Shown here one piece after another: positions 1 to 6,904 of a stretch of DNA of 64,000 bases. The stretch spans positions 930,001-994,000 of the forward strand of contig NZ_CP011503.1 in NCBI RefSeq assembly GCF_001028665.1. Reading direction: 5' to 3'. A program made the translations under genes and the position numbers. The notes beneath the pieces were generated by a model that was given only the letters and a program-made list of their open reading frames with translations, was not told the DNA's origin and made no database searches. How positions within the stretch are numbered: the stretch's first letter is position 1; every line of letters begins with the position of its first letter. Origin of the DNA: Burkholderia pyrrocinia. GTDB lineage: Bacteria; Pseudomonadota; Gammaproteobacteria; Burkholderiales; Burkholderiaceae.

Positions 1-1
1 G

Positions 2-244
2 AAGACGCCGGAGCAACGCCAGAAGGATCGCGATCGCAAGCCGATCGAGTTCGGCAGCACCGACGACTTCATGATGCAGCAGGCGCTCAACAAGCTCGAA
101 GGCAAGCCCGTCCAGGAATCGAAGTCGCTGCTCGCCGAGAGCACGACGAAGAGCCCGGCCGGCAAGGCTGCCGCGGCCCCGAAGGCATCGGGCGCGAGCG
201 TGAAGCCGGTTTCCGCACCGAAGCCTGCGTCGGCGCCGAAGTAA
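2..244 (+). CDS. C-terminal end of S41-family (CtpA-type) carboxyl-terminal protease, partial
   Basis: Only the last 80 codons are inside the window; the frame is open from base 2 and stops with TAA at 242-244. The visible part has a charged stretch (RDRDRK-like, then IEFGSTDD and QQALNKLEGKPV) followed by a low-complexity Lys/Ala/Pro/Ser tail of about 30 residues. The 'DDFMMQQALNKLEGKPV' pattern is what I know from the C-termini of Burkholderiales S41 peptidases encoded beside moeB; the catalytic Ser/Lys dyad lies outside the window, so activity cannot be judged. A strong terminator follows directly. Confidence 0.7.
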   Translation, partial: KTPEQRQKDRDRKPIEFGSTDDFMMQQALNKLEGKPVQESKSLLAESTTKSPAGKAAAAPKASGASVKPVSAPKPASAPK

Positions 245-263
245 GCGCCGGCCGGCATCCGAC

Positions 264-298
264 GGGCCATCGCGGGAAGACCGCGATGGCCCGTTTTT
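264..298 (+). terminator. Rho-independent terminator of the S41 protease gene
   Basis: Perfect 12-bp arms GGGCCATCGCGG (264-275) and CCGCGATGGCCC (281-292) around a 5-nt loop, followed by GTTTTT. It sits 20 nt after the protease stop codon. Confidence 0.9.
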
Positions 299-307
299 CA
301 TGTGCGC

Positions 308-473
308 CTAGTGTAGTGTTCGGTGCTAAGCGGTGCTGATGTGCCAGCGGATTCGTGCTCGTGGCAAGGCGCAAACCGCAGCGATGCCCAGTGGCATCGC
401 GAGGATTTGCAACGCAGCCACGGGCGCGAAGGCGCAGCACATCAGTGCCGATTAGCGCCGAACACTGCACTAG
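308..473. repeat. 166-bp long imperfect palindrome (copy 1)
   Basis: The element opens CTAGTG and closes with CACTAG. The outer 37-nt arms (308-344 and 437-473) match at 32 of 37 positions, and the centre is a perfect hairpin GCGATGCC-CAGT-GGCATCGC (381-400), exactly on the symmetry axis at 390.5. The intermediate segments also pair, with small compensating offsets. A related, degraded copy lies at 40669-40733. It ends 54 nt before moeB. No coding frame uses it. It could be a miniature mobile element remnant or a structured intergenic repeat; the sequence alone does not decide. Confidence 0.85.
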
Positions 474-527
474 AATACGCAGATACGTCCGCGCCGCCGC
501 CGGCGGCATGCTTCGCCCGATCTCCCC

Positions 528-1280
528 ATGAACGACGATCAACTCCTCCGCTACTCCCGCCACATCCTCGTCGACGAAATCGGCATCGAGGCGCAGCAGC
601 GCTTTCTCGACGCGCACGCGATCGTCGTCGGCGCGGGCGGCCTCGGCTCGCCCGCCGCGATGTACCTCGCGGCATCGGGAGTCGGCACGATCACGCTGGT
701 CGACGCCGATACGGTCGACCTCACGAACCTGCAGCGGCAGATCCTGCACGTGACGGCATCGGTCGGCCGCAGCAAGGTCGAATCGGGGCGCGACGCGCTC
801 GCGCAACTGAACCCCGAGGTGAAGGTGAACGCGGTCGCGGAGCGCGTCGACGACGCGTGGCTCGACGCCCACGTGCCACGCGCGACCGTCGTGCTCGACT
901 GCACCGACAACTTCGCGACGCGGCATGCGATCAACCGCGCGTGCGTCGCGCACGGCGTGCCGCTCGTGTCGGGCGCCGCGCTGCGCTTCGACGGCCAGAT
1001 CAGCACGTTCGATTTCCGCGACGCGGCCGCGCCCTGCTATGCGTGCGTGTTTCCGGAAGACCAGCCGTTCGAGGAAGTCGCGTGCGCGACGATGGGCGTG
1101 TTCGCGCCGACGGTCGGGATCATCGGCGCGATGCAGGCTGCCGAAGCGCTGCGCGTGATCGGCGAAATCGGCACGACGCTCAACGGGCGGCTGATGATGC
1201 TCGATTCGCTGCGGATGGAATGGACGACGATGAAAATCGCGCGCCAGGCCGACTGCCCCGTCTGCGGGGGCCGGCACTGA
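528..1280 (+). CDS. moeB: Molybdopterin-synthase adenylyltransferase MoeB (ThiF/HesA family)
   Basis: 250 aa, the usual MoeB length without a rhodanese domain. Family members adenylate the C-terminal Gly-Gly of a small sulfur-carrier protein (MoaD or ThiS) in the cytoplasm. Visible: the nucleotide-binding loop GAGGLGS (residues 36-41), the adenylate-contacting LQRQILH arginine, DCTDNFATR with the Mg/ATP aspartate, and two zinc pairs, CYAC near 170 and CPVC at 243-246. The ATG at 528 begins MNDDQLLRYSRHI, the standard family N-terminus. MoeB and ThiF are hard to separate by sequence; without moaD or thiS nearby the substrate is inferred. It is convergent with ptsI. Confidence 0.9.
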   Translation: MNDDQLLRYSRHILVDEIGIEAQQRFLDAHAIVVGAGGLGSPAAMYLAASGVGTITLVDADTVDLTNLQRQILHVTASVGRSKVESGRDALAQLNPEVKVNAVAERVDDAWLDAHVPRATVVLDCTDNFATRHAINRACVAHGVPLVSGAALRFDGQISTFDFRDAAAPCYACVFPEDQPFEEVACATMGVFAPTVGIIGAMQAAEALRVIGEIGTTLNGRLMMLDSLRMEWTTMKIARQADCPVCGGRH

Positions 1281-1290
1281 CGCGCGAGCG

Positions 1291-1312
1291 GCATGCGCCT
1301 GCCGGCGCATGC
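1291..1312. terminator. Hairpin between convergent moeB and ptsI
   Basis: Perfect 9-bp arms GCATGCGCC (1291-1299) and GGCGCATGC (1304-1312) with a TGCC loop, in the 86-nt gap between the two stop codons. There is no clear T tract, so it may act in either direction or only protect 3' ends. Confidence 0.5.
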
Positions 1313-1366
1313 ATGACACTTCACGGCAATTAGCGGCGACGCGGGCGCCTGAGCAGCCCGAGCGAC

Positions 1367-3139
1367 CTAAGCGGCCGCGTCCGCACGCGGCTCGGCGACC
1401 GACAGACGCTGCAGCGCCGCCTGCACTTCCTCCGGCTCGAATGCGGCAAGCACGTCGGCCGTCGGCTTCTCGAGCGCCTTCAGGTGCGCGCGCAGGATCT
1501 CCTGCTTCACGACGAGCAACTGGCTCGGGTGCATCGAGAACTCGGTGAGCCCCATCCCGAGCAACAGGCGCGTGAGCGCCGGATCGCCCGCCATCTCCCC
1601 GCATACCGACACCGACACGCCCGCGCGCTTCGCTTCGCGCAGCGTATAGGAGATCAGGTGCAGGACGGCCGGATGCAGCGGGTCGTACAGGTGCGCGACC
1701 GCGTTGTCCGCGCGGTCGATCGCGAGCGTGTACTGGATCAGGTCGTTCGTGCCGATCGACAGGAAATCGAACCGCTTCAGGAACAGCGGCAGCGCGATCG
1801 CCGCGGCCGGAATCTCGATCATCGCGCCGATGCGCACGTTCGGATCGTACGCGAGCCCCGCGTCGTCGAGCTGGCGCTTCGCCTCGCGGATCAGGTCGAG
1901 CGACTGGTCGATCTCCTGCGCGTGCGCGAGCATCGGGATCAGGATCTTCACCTGGCCGAACGCGGACGCGCGCAGGATCGCGCGCAACTGCGTGAGGAAC
2001 ATCTGCGGCTCGGACAGGCTCCAGCGGATCGCGCGCAGGCCGAGCGCCGGGTTCGGCGCCGTCTCGTAGCCCTCGTCGAGCGCCTCGAGCGGCTTGTCCG
2101 CGCCGACGTCGATCGTGCGGATCGTGACCGGCATGCCCTTCATCCACTCGACGGCCCGCTTGTACGCGGCGAACTGCTCCTCCTCCTCCGGCATCTGCTT
2201 CTGATGCATGAACAGGAACTCGGAGCGGAACAGGCCGACGCCGACCGCGCCGGCCTCGACGGCCGCCTTCGCGTCGTCGGGCAGCTCGATGTTCGCGTAC
2301 AGATCGATCTTGGTGCCGCACAACGTCTGCGTCGGCGAGAATTTCAGACGCTGCAGCTTGCGTTGCTCGAGCAGCTTCTCGGACTGGCGGTACGAATATT
2401 CCTCGAGGACGATCGGCGCCGGATCGACGATCACGATGCCCTGGTCGCCGTCGACGATGATCAGGTCGTCCTGGCGGATCAGCGCGCTCGCATGCTGCAC
2501 GCCGACCGCGGCCGGAATGCCGAGGCTGCGCGCGACGATCGCCGTGTGCGACGTGCGCCCGCCGAGGTCGGTGACGAACGCCTGGAACGACTGAGTCTTG
2601 AACTGCATCATGTCGGCCGGCGCGATGTCGTGCGCGACGACGATCATCTCGTTCGTGCCGTTCGCGGCCGCGCGGTCGAGCGCCTGCGACGCGGACGGTG
2701 CGCCGGCGAGTGCCTTCAGCACGCGCTCGACCACCTGTTCGATGTCGGCCTTGCGCTCGCGCAGGTATTCGTCCTCGATGTCGTCGAAATGGCGCGTGAG
2801 CAATTCGAGCTGCTCGGTCAGCGCCCACTCGACGTTGTAGCGGCGCGTGCGGATCAGGTCGATGGTTTCCTGCACGAGCATCGCGTCGCTCAGGATCATC
2901 ATGTGGACGTCGATGAATGCGCCGACTTCGCTCGGGGTGTCGTCGGTCAGGTCGGCGCGCAACGCTTCGAGTTCGCGATGCACGACTTCGAGCGCCGTGC
3001 GGAAACGCTCGACCTCGGCGTCGATCTGGTTCGCCTCGACCAGGTAATGGGCGACGTCGAGCGCCGCCGGCGCGATCAGATACGCTCGCCCGATCGCGAT
3101 ACCTCGTGAGACGGGAATGCCTTGCAGCGTGAAGGACAC
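1367..3139 (-). CDS. ptsI: Phosphoenolpyruvate-protein phosphotransferase, PTS enzyme I
   Basis: 590 aa from a GTG start at 3139, chosen because GAGGAGG lies 5 nt upstream and the product then begins SFTLQGIPVSRGIAIG, the normal EI N-terminus; the longer open frame adds 43 unrelated residues. EI takes phosphate from PEP and passes it to HPr. Seen: the phosphorylated-histidine motif GGRTSHTAIVARSLGIPA near residue 195, the PEP-binding barrel with FRSEFLFM, and the active-site cysteine motif VCGEMAGDP near 511. It lies downstream of EIIA and ptsH but is separated from ptsH by a terminator and a -10-like box. With no EIIB/EIIC gene in view, the relay looks regulatory rather than a sugar uptake route. 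Confidence 0.95.
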   Translation of the reverse strand: MSFTLQGIPVSRGIAIGRAYLIAPAALDVAHYLVEANQIDAEVERFRTALEVVHRELEALRADLTDDTPSEVGAFIDVHMMILSDAMLVQETIDLIRTRRYNVEWALTEQLELLTRHFDDIEDEYLRERKADIEQVVERVLKALAGAPSASQALDRAAANGTNEMIVVAHDIAPADMMQFKTQSFQAFVTDLGGRTSHTAIVARSLGIPAAVGVQHASALIRQDDLIIVDGDQGIVIVDPAPIVLEEYSYRQSEKLLEQRKLQRLKFSPTQTLCGTKIDLYANIELPDDAKAAVEAGAVGVGLFRSEFLFMHQKQMPEEEEQFAAYKRAVEWMKGMPVTIRTIDVGADKPLEALDEGYETAPNPALGLRAIRWSLSEPQMFLTQLRAILRASAFGQVKILIPMLAHAQEIDQSLDLIREAKRQLDDAGLAYDPNVRIGAMIEIPAAAIALPLFLKRFDFLSIGTNDLIQYTLAIDRADNAVAHLYDPLHPAVLHLISYTLREAKRAGVSVSVCGEMAGDPALTRLLLGMGLTEFSMHPSQLLVVKQEILRAHLKALEKPTADVLAAFEPEEVQAALQRLSVAEPRADAAA

Positions 3140-3206
3140 GCGCACCTCCTCTGTACAAGTAAAGCCGCGGCACACTGCTGCGATGCGCTTATGACCCCGG
3201 TTAGTG

Positions 3207-3212
3207 ATTATA
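3207..3212 (-). promoter_or_regulatory. Candidate -10 box of ptsI
   Basis: The minus strand reads TATAAT here, 68 nt upstream of the GTG of ptsI. No convincing -35 hexamer at 16-18 bp, so strength is unknown. Together with the terminator at 3280-3306 it suggests ptsI has its own promoter. Confidence 0.5.
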
Positions 3213-3279
3213 AATTCCGCGACTCCCCGCTGACTGCATGCACCGCAGCATTGCGCATTCCGCATCAATGCTTCCGACG

Positions 3280-3306
3280 AAAAAAATGCCGCGAAATCCG
3301 CGGCAT
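3280..3306 (-). terminator. Rho-independent terminator after ptsH
   Basis: On the minus strand an 8-bp stem ATGCCGCG/CGCGGCAT with a 5-nt loop is followed by a run of seven T. It begins 35 nt after the ptsH stop codon and lies before ptsI, so EI expression would need read-through or its own promoter. Confidence 0.85.
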
Positions 3307-3340
3307 TCTGGCTGGAAATGGCAACGATCCCGCGTGACGA

Positions 3341-3610
3341 TCACTGGCCTTCGCCGAATTTGTCGGCGATCAGCTTCAGCAGCGCGTCCATCGCTTCCCG
3401 CTCGTCGGACCCTTCGGTCTCGATCGTCACGGTGCTGCCGATGCCCGCCGCCAGCATCATCACGCCCATGATGCTCTTCGCATTGATCTTGCGCCCGTTG
3501 CGTGTCATCCAGACTTCCGACTGGAAGTTGCCGGCCAGTTGCGTAAGCTTGGCCGATGCGCGCGCATGGAGCCCCAATTTATTGACGATGGTGGTTTCTT
3601 GTTGAAGCAT
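3341..3610 (-). CDS. ptsH: Phosphocarrier protein HPr
   Basis: 89 aa, standard HPr size; the ATG at 3610 begins MLQQETTIVNKLGLHARAS. HPr shuttles phosphate from enzyme I to EIIA proteins. The phosphorylatable histidine is in LGLHARAS (His16), and NAKSIMGVMMLAA is the regulatory-serine region (KSIMG). No HPr kinase gene is in the window, so serine phosphorylation is only a possibility. It sits 74 nt downstream of the EIIA gene, with a 9-bp hairpin between them (3634-3658), and 201 nt upstream of ptsI. Confidence 0.95.
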   Translation of the reverse strand: MLQQETTIVNKLGLHARASAKLTQLAGNFQSEVWMTRNGRKINAKSIMGVMMLAAGIGSTVTIETEGSDEREAMDALLKLIADKFGEGQ

Positions 3611-3633
3611 GATTCTCGGTCGGGTCGGTCGGG

Positions 3634-3658
3634 ACCGCCGGCGGCGCGCGCCGGCGGT
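3634..3658 (-). other. Intergenic hairpin between EIIA gene and ptsH
   Basis: Perfect 9-bp arms ACCGCCGGC/GCCGGCGGT with a 7-nt loop and no T tract. It may be a processing or stabilising stem within the operon mRNA. Confidence 0.5.
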
Positions 3659-3684
3659 GCTGTCTAAAACGAAAAACGCGGTGG

Positions 3685-4155
3685 TCAGTGCGATTCGGTG
3701 CGCGGTTGCGGTTCGGGCGGAATCGGCGCGCACTGGCCGCAGCCGGCTTCCGTCGGCGGCGGCGGCGTGCCGGCCGCCACTTCGTGGACGCCCTTCGCGC
3801 CGCCGGACAGCGCCTTGTCGACGAGCTTGTCGAGCGGCACGGTGCGGTAGCAGACGGCCCGCACGAGCATCGGCAGGTTCGCGCCCGCCAGCACGCGCAC
3901 GTTGTCGATCTTCGCGAGCTGGCCCGCGATGTTCGCGGGCGTCGCGCCGTACATGTCGGTCAGCACGACCACGCCGTTCTCTTCCTTGAGCCGTGCGAGT
4001 TCCGCGTGCGCGAACGCCATCACCTGGGTCGGATCGCTGTCCGCCGTCACGTCGATACAGCCGATGCGCGCGGGCACGCCGCCGTAGATGTGCGCGATGC
4101 AGTCCCGCAGCGCGGTGGCGAGCGGGGCGTGCGCGATGATCAGAATCCCGGCCAT
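3685..4155 (-). CDS. PTS EIIA component, mannose/fructose (ManX) superfamily
   Basis: 156 aa. The N-terminus MAGILIIAHAPLATAL carries the phosphoryl-accepting His9; LTDMYGATPANIA is the conserved loop of the EIIA-Man fold. Members accept phosphate from HPr. A domain of about 125 residues is followed by a Pro/Glu-rich tail (TPPPPTEAG, then IPPEPQPRTE). No EIIB, EIIC or EIID gene follows, so I infer a regulatory EIIA, as is common in beta-proteobacteria where this gene precedes ptsH-ptsI. The nearest upstream gene is gshB, 232 nt away on the same strand. Confidence 0.9.
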   Translation of the reverse strand: MAGILIIAHAPLATALRDCIAHIYGGVPARIGCIDVTADSDPTQVMAFAHAELARLKEENGVVVLTDMYGATPANIAGQLAKIDNVRVLAGANLPMLVRAVCYRTVPLDKLVDKALSGGAKGVHEVAAGTPPPPTEAGCGQCAPIPPEPQPRTESH

Positions 4156-4310
4156 GTCAGATCGCTCCCGGCCGCCCCTGGCGGGCCGACGCCCCGCAGC
4201 GGGGCAAAGAGCGTAGCGAGTGTGGGAAACGTTTCATGTTCAGCCTTGCAACAGTATCGGCCCGACCGCCGGGCCTTCGGTGCGCCGATCACGGCACCTG
4301 GCAAGCGGGC

Positions 4311-4316
4311 ATTGTA
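4311..4316 (-). promoter_or_regulatory. Candidate -10 box upstream of the EIIA gene
   Basis: Minus strand TACAAT within GCTACAATGCCC, 156 nt before the EIIA start, in the gap after gshB. No clear -35. It would let EIIA-ptsH be expressed apart from gshAB. Confidence 0.4.
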
Positions 4317-4387
4317 GCAGGCCGGTCAAGCTGCTCCGGCGACGGGGGACCTGCGCGGCCGCCGCCGGGGTTGCACGGGAAGGCGGC

Positions 4388-5344
4388 CTACGCGGCCGCA
4401 CGCTCCAGCGCGTCGATGAACATCGCGGCGACGTCGAAGCCCGTCTGCTCCATGATCTCGCGGAAGCACGTCGGACTCGTGACGTTCACCTCGGTCAGCC
4501 AGTCGCCGATCGCATCGAGGCCGACCAGCAGCAGCCCGCGCGACGCGAGCACGGGCCCGAGCGTCCCGGCGATCTCGCGATCGCGCGCGGTCAGCGGCTG
4601 GGCGACACCCAGCCCGCCCGCGGCGAGATTGCCGCGCACCTCGCTGCCCTGCGGAATCCGCGCGAGCGAATACGGCACCGGCTCGCCGCCGATCAGCAGG
4701 ATGCGCTTGTCGCCGGCCTTGATCTCGGGAATGAACTTCTGCGCCATCACCGAGCGCGTGCCGTCGTGGCTCAGCATCTCGACGATCGAGCCGAGGTTCA
4801 TGCCGTCGGGCTTCACGCGGAACACGCCCATCCCGCCCATCCCGTCGAGCGGCTTCAGGATCACGTCGCCGTGCTCGGCGTGGAACGCGCGCAGCCGTTT
4901 CGCGTCGCGCGTGACGAGCGTGGGCGCGACGAACTGCGGAAACTCGCCGATCGCGAGCTTTTCCGAATGGTCGCGGATCGACTGCGCCTTGTTGAACACG
5001 CGTGCGCCCGCACGCTCGGCCAGTTCGAGCAGCCAGGTCGACGTCACGTATTCCATGTCGAACGGCGGATCCTTGCGCATCAGCACCGCGCCGAACGATT
5101 CGAGGCGGCGCGCGTCGACGGAACCCGCTTCGAACCAGGTCTCGCGTTGCAGGTCGTCGAGCTCGCCGACGAACGTGATGCGCCGCACGTCGGCCTCGAC
5201 GGCGGAGCCCGTCCACGCAAGGTGGCGCGGCTCGCACGCGTACACCGCATGCCCGCGCCGCACGGCCTCCGCCATCATCGCGTAGGTCGAATCCTTGTAG
5301 ATCTTGAAATGCTCGAGCGGGTCGGCGATAAAGAGAATGTCCAT
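4388..5344 (-). CDS. gshB: Glutathione synthetase
   Basis: 318 aa ATP-grasp enzyme joining gamma-glutamylcysteine and glycine in the cytoplasm, second step of glutathione synthesis. Start MDILFIADPLEHFKIYKDST is the canonical GshB N-terminus with the substrate-contacting K-DST stretch. MRKDPPFDMEY, the glycine-rich ATP loop DGMGGMGVFRV, and NVTSPTCFREI near the C-terminus are all typical. It follows gshA by 27 nt on the same strand, so the two are almost certainly co-transcribed. Confidence 0.96.
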   Translation of the reverse strand: MDILFIADPLEHFKIYKDSTYAMMAEAVRRGHAVYACEPRHLAWTGSAVEADVRRITFVGELDDLQRETWFEAGSVDARRLESFGAVLMRKDPPFDMEYVTSTWLLELAERAGARVFNKAQSIRDHSEKLAIGEFPQFVAPTLVTRDAKRLRAFHAEHGDVILKPLDGMGGMGVFRVKPDGMNLGSIVEMLSHDGTRSVMAQKFIPEIKAGDKRILLIGGEPVPYSLARIPQGSEVRGNLAAGGLGVAQPLTARDREIAGTLGPVLASRGLLLVGLDAIGDWLTEVNVTSPTCFREIMEQTGFDVAAMFIDALERAAA

Positions 5345-5371
5345 GCGAATCCTGTACGTAGCGAAGCCCGG

Positions 5372-6661
5372 TTAAACCTGGATGGCTTCGGGATCGGTCT
5401 TTTCGAGTTCGATCGACGACGCGATCAGCGACAGCCGCGCGACGACGCCGTACATGTAGAAACGGTTCGGCGGCGCGGCACCCGGCTTCGCGCCGGCATC
5501 CGGCAGCGCGGTGTGCTCGAAGCCGAGCGGCACGTAGTGCATGCCGGGCGCGTTCAGGTTCTGGTCGCGCTCGCGGCCGCCGTGCGTGCGGTAGAAACCG
5601 CCGACCACGTAGCGGTCGATCATGTACACGACGGGCTCGGCCACTTCGTCGCCGACGCGCTCGAACGTATAGACACCTTCCTGCACGATCACGTCGCGCA
5701 CCGCGAGGCCGGCCTTCGACTCGGCCATCTGCGCGCGCTCGGCCTTCGACATGCGGCCGATCTCGGCCGCATCGTGCACGGTCATCACGCCGCGCCCCGC
5801 CGTGCCCGCGTCGGCCTTCACGACGACGAACGGCTTCTCGCTGATCCCGTATTCGCGGTACTTGCGCGCGATCTTCTTCAGCACGCCGTCGATCGCGTCG
5901 GCGAGCGCCTGCTCGCCTTCATGGCCCTGCCAGTCGACACCCTCGACGTGCGCGAAATACGGATTCACCATCCACGGGTCGACGCCGACCATCTTCGCGA
6001 ACTTCTTCGCGACGTCGTCGTAGCACGAGAAGTGCGTCGACTTGCGGCGCACGGCCCAGCCCGCGTGCAGCGGCGGCAGCAGGTACTGCTCGTGCAGGTT
6101 TTCCAGCACGGCCGGGATGCCGGCCGACAGGTCGTTGTTCAGCAGGATCGAGCACGGATCGAAATTCTTCAGGCCGAGGCGGCGCTGCGAACGCTCGAGC
6201 GGCTCGAGCACGATCTTCTGGCCGTCGGCCAGCGTGATCGGCGTCATGTCGGTGATGCTCGGGTCGAGCGAGCCGAAGCGCACGTTCAGGCCGGCCTGGC
6301 GCATGATCGTCGCGAGGCGCGCGACGTTTTCCAGGTAGAACGCGTTGCGGGTCGGCAGCTCCGGAATCACGAGCAGGTTCTTCGCGTCCGGGCAGATCTT
6401 CTCGATCGCGGCCATCGCGGCCTGCACGGCGAGCGGCAGCACTTCGGACGGCAGATTGTTGAACGCGCCGGGGAACAGGTTCGCGTCGACGGGGGCCAGC
6501 TTGAAGCCGGCGTTGCGCAGGTCCACCGAACAATAGAACGGCGGGGTATGTTCCTGCCATTCGAGCCTGAACCAGCGTTCGATCGCAGGCGTCGCGTCGA
6601 GGATCTTCTGCTCGAGTTCGAGCAGCGGACCGTTCAACGCGGTAACGAGGTGGGGAACCAT
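5372..6661 (-). CDS. gshA: Glutamate-cysteine ligase, proteobacterial (Acidithiobacillus-like) type
   Basis: 429 aa. Catalyses ATP-dependent joining of glutamate and cysteine, the first and limiting step to glutathione. The protein (MVPHLVTALNGPLLELE..., FYCSVDLRNAGFKLAPVDANLFPGAFNN in pieces, VVKADAGTAGRGVMTV) belongs to the short GshA family found beside gshB in beta-proteobacteria, not the E. coli GshA fold. KADAGTAGRG is an ATP-binding glycine loop. Start ATG at 6661. A TACAAT -10-like box lies 28 nt upstream. Confidence 0.93.
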   Translation of the reverse strand: MVPHLVTALNGPLLELEQKILDATPAIERWFRLEWQEHTPPFYCSVDLRNAGFKLAPVDANLFPGAFNNLPSEVLPLAVQAAMAAIEKICPDAKNLLVIPELPTRNAFYLENVARLATIMRQAGLNVRFGSLDPSITDMTPITLADGQKIVLEPLERSQRRLGLKNFDPCSILLNNDLSAGIPAVLENLHEQYLLPPLHAGWAVRRKSTHFSCYDDVAKKFAKMVGVDPWMVNPYFAHVEGVDWQGHEGEQALADAIDGVLKKIARKYREYGISEKPFVVVKADAGTAGRGVMTVHDAAEIGRMSKAERAQMAESKAGLAVRDVIVQEGVYTFERVGDEVAEPVVYMIDRYVVGGFYRTHGGRERDQNLNAPGMHYVPLGFEHTALPDAGAKPGAAPPNRFYMYGVVARLSLIASSIELEKTDPEAIQV

Positions 6662-6688
6662 GAATCACTCGCGAGCGGGAGAATGAAG

Positions 6689-6694
6689 ATTGTA
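6689..6694 (-). promoter_or_regulatory. Candidate -10 box of gshA-gshB
   Basis: Minus strand TACAAT within CTCTACAATCTTC, 28 nt before the gshA ATG. No strong -35 is visible. Confidence 0.45.
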
Positions 6695-6812
6695 GAGCAA
6701 TTGCCCTGCCCATTTGGGGATTGTTCCCGGCTTCGCAAGGGTTTGGAGGAAGTTTTCGGCTATTGACCCGATAGCGCGAAGGGTTATGCGCTACGGCAGC
6801 AGGCGGCAGGAG

Positions 6813-6838
6813 AAAAAAAGCCCGCCGGGTGGGCGGGC
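6813..6838 (-). terminator. Rho-independent terminator of glnK-amtB
   Basis: Minus strand stem GCCCGCC/GGCGGGC with a short loop followed by seven T (plus-strand A run 6813-6819), about 70 nt after the amtB stop. Confidence 0.88.
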
Positions 6839-6904
6839 CGAAGTCGCTGCGCTCATTCGTGGCGGGCGCCGTCTCCGCGGCGGCCCGCCGTGTATCCTTA
6901 TGAC

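Noticed and set aside
308..473. Insertion sequence
   Set aside because: No transposase frame and no target duplication can be shown; kept as a palindromic repeat.
87..3173. 1028-codon minus-strand open frame across moeB and ptsI
   Set aside because: It is the GC-rich antisense and out-of-frame shadow of moeB and ptsI; its product is arginine/proline-rich with no domain and its frame has no SD.
4220..6766. 848-codon plus-strand open frame over gshA, gshB and EIIA
   Set aside because: Complementary shadow of three well-supported genes; composition is Arg/His-rich low complexity.
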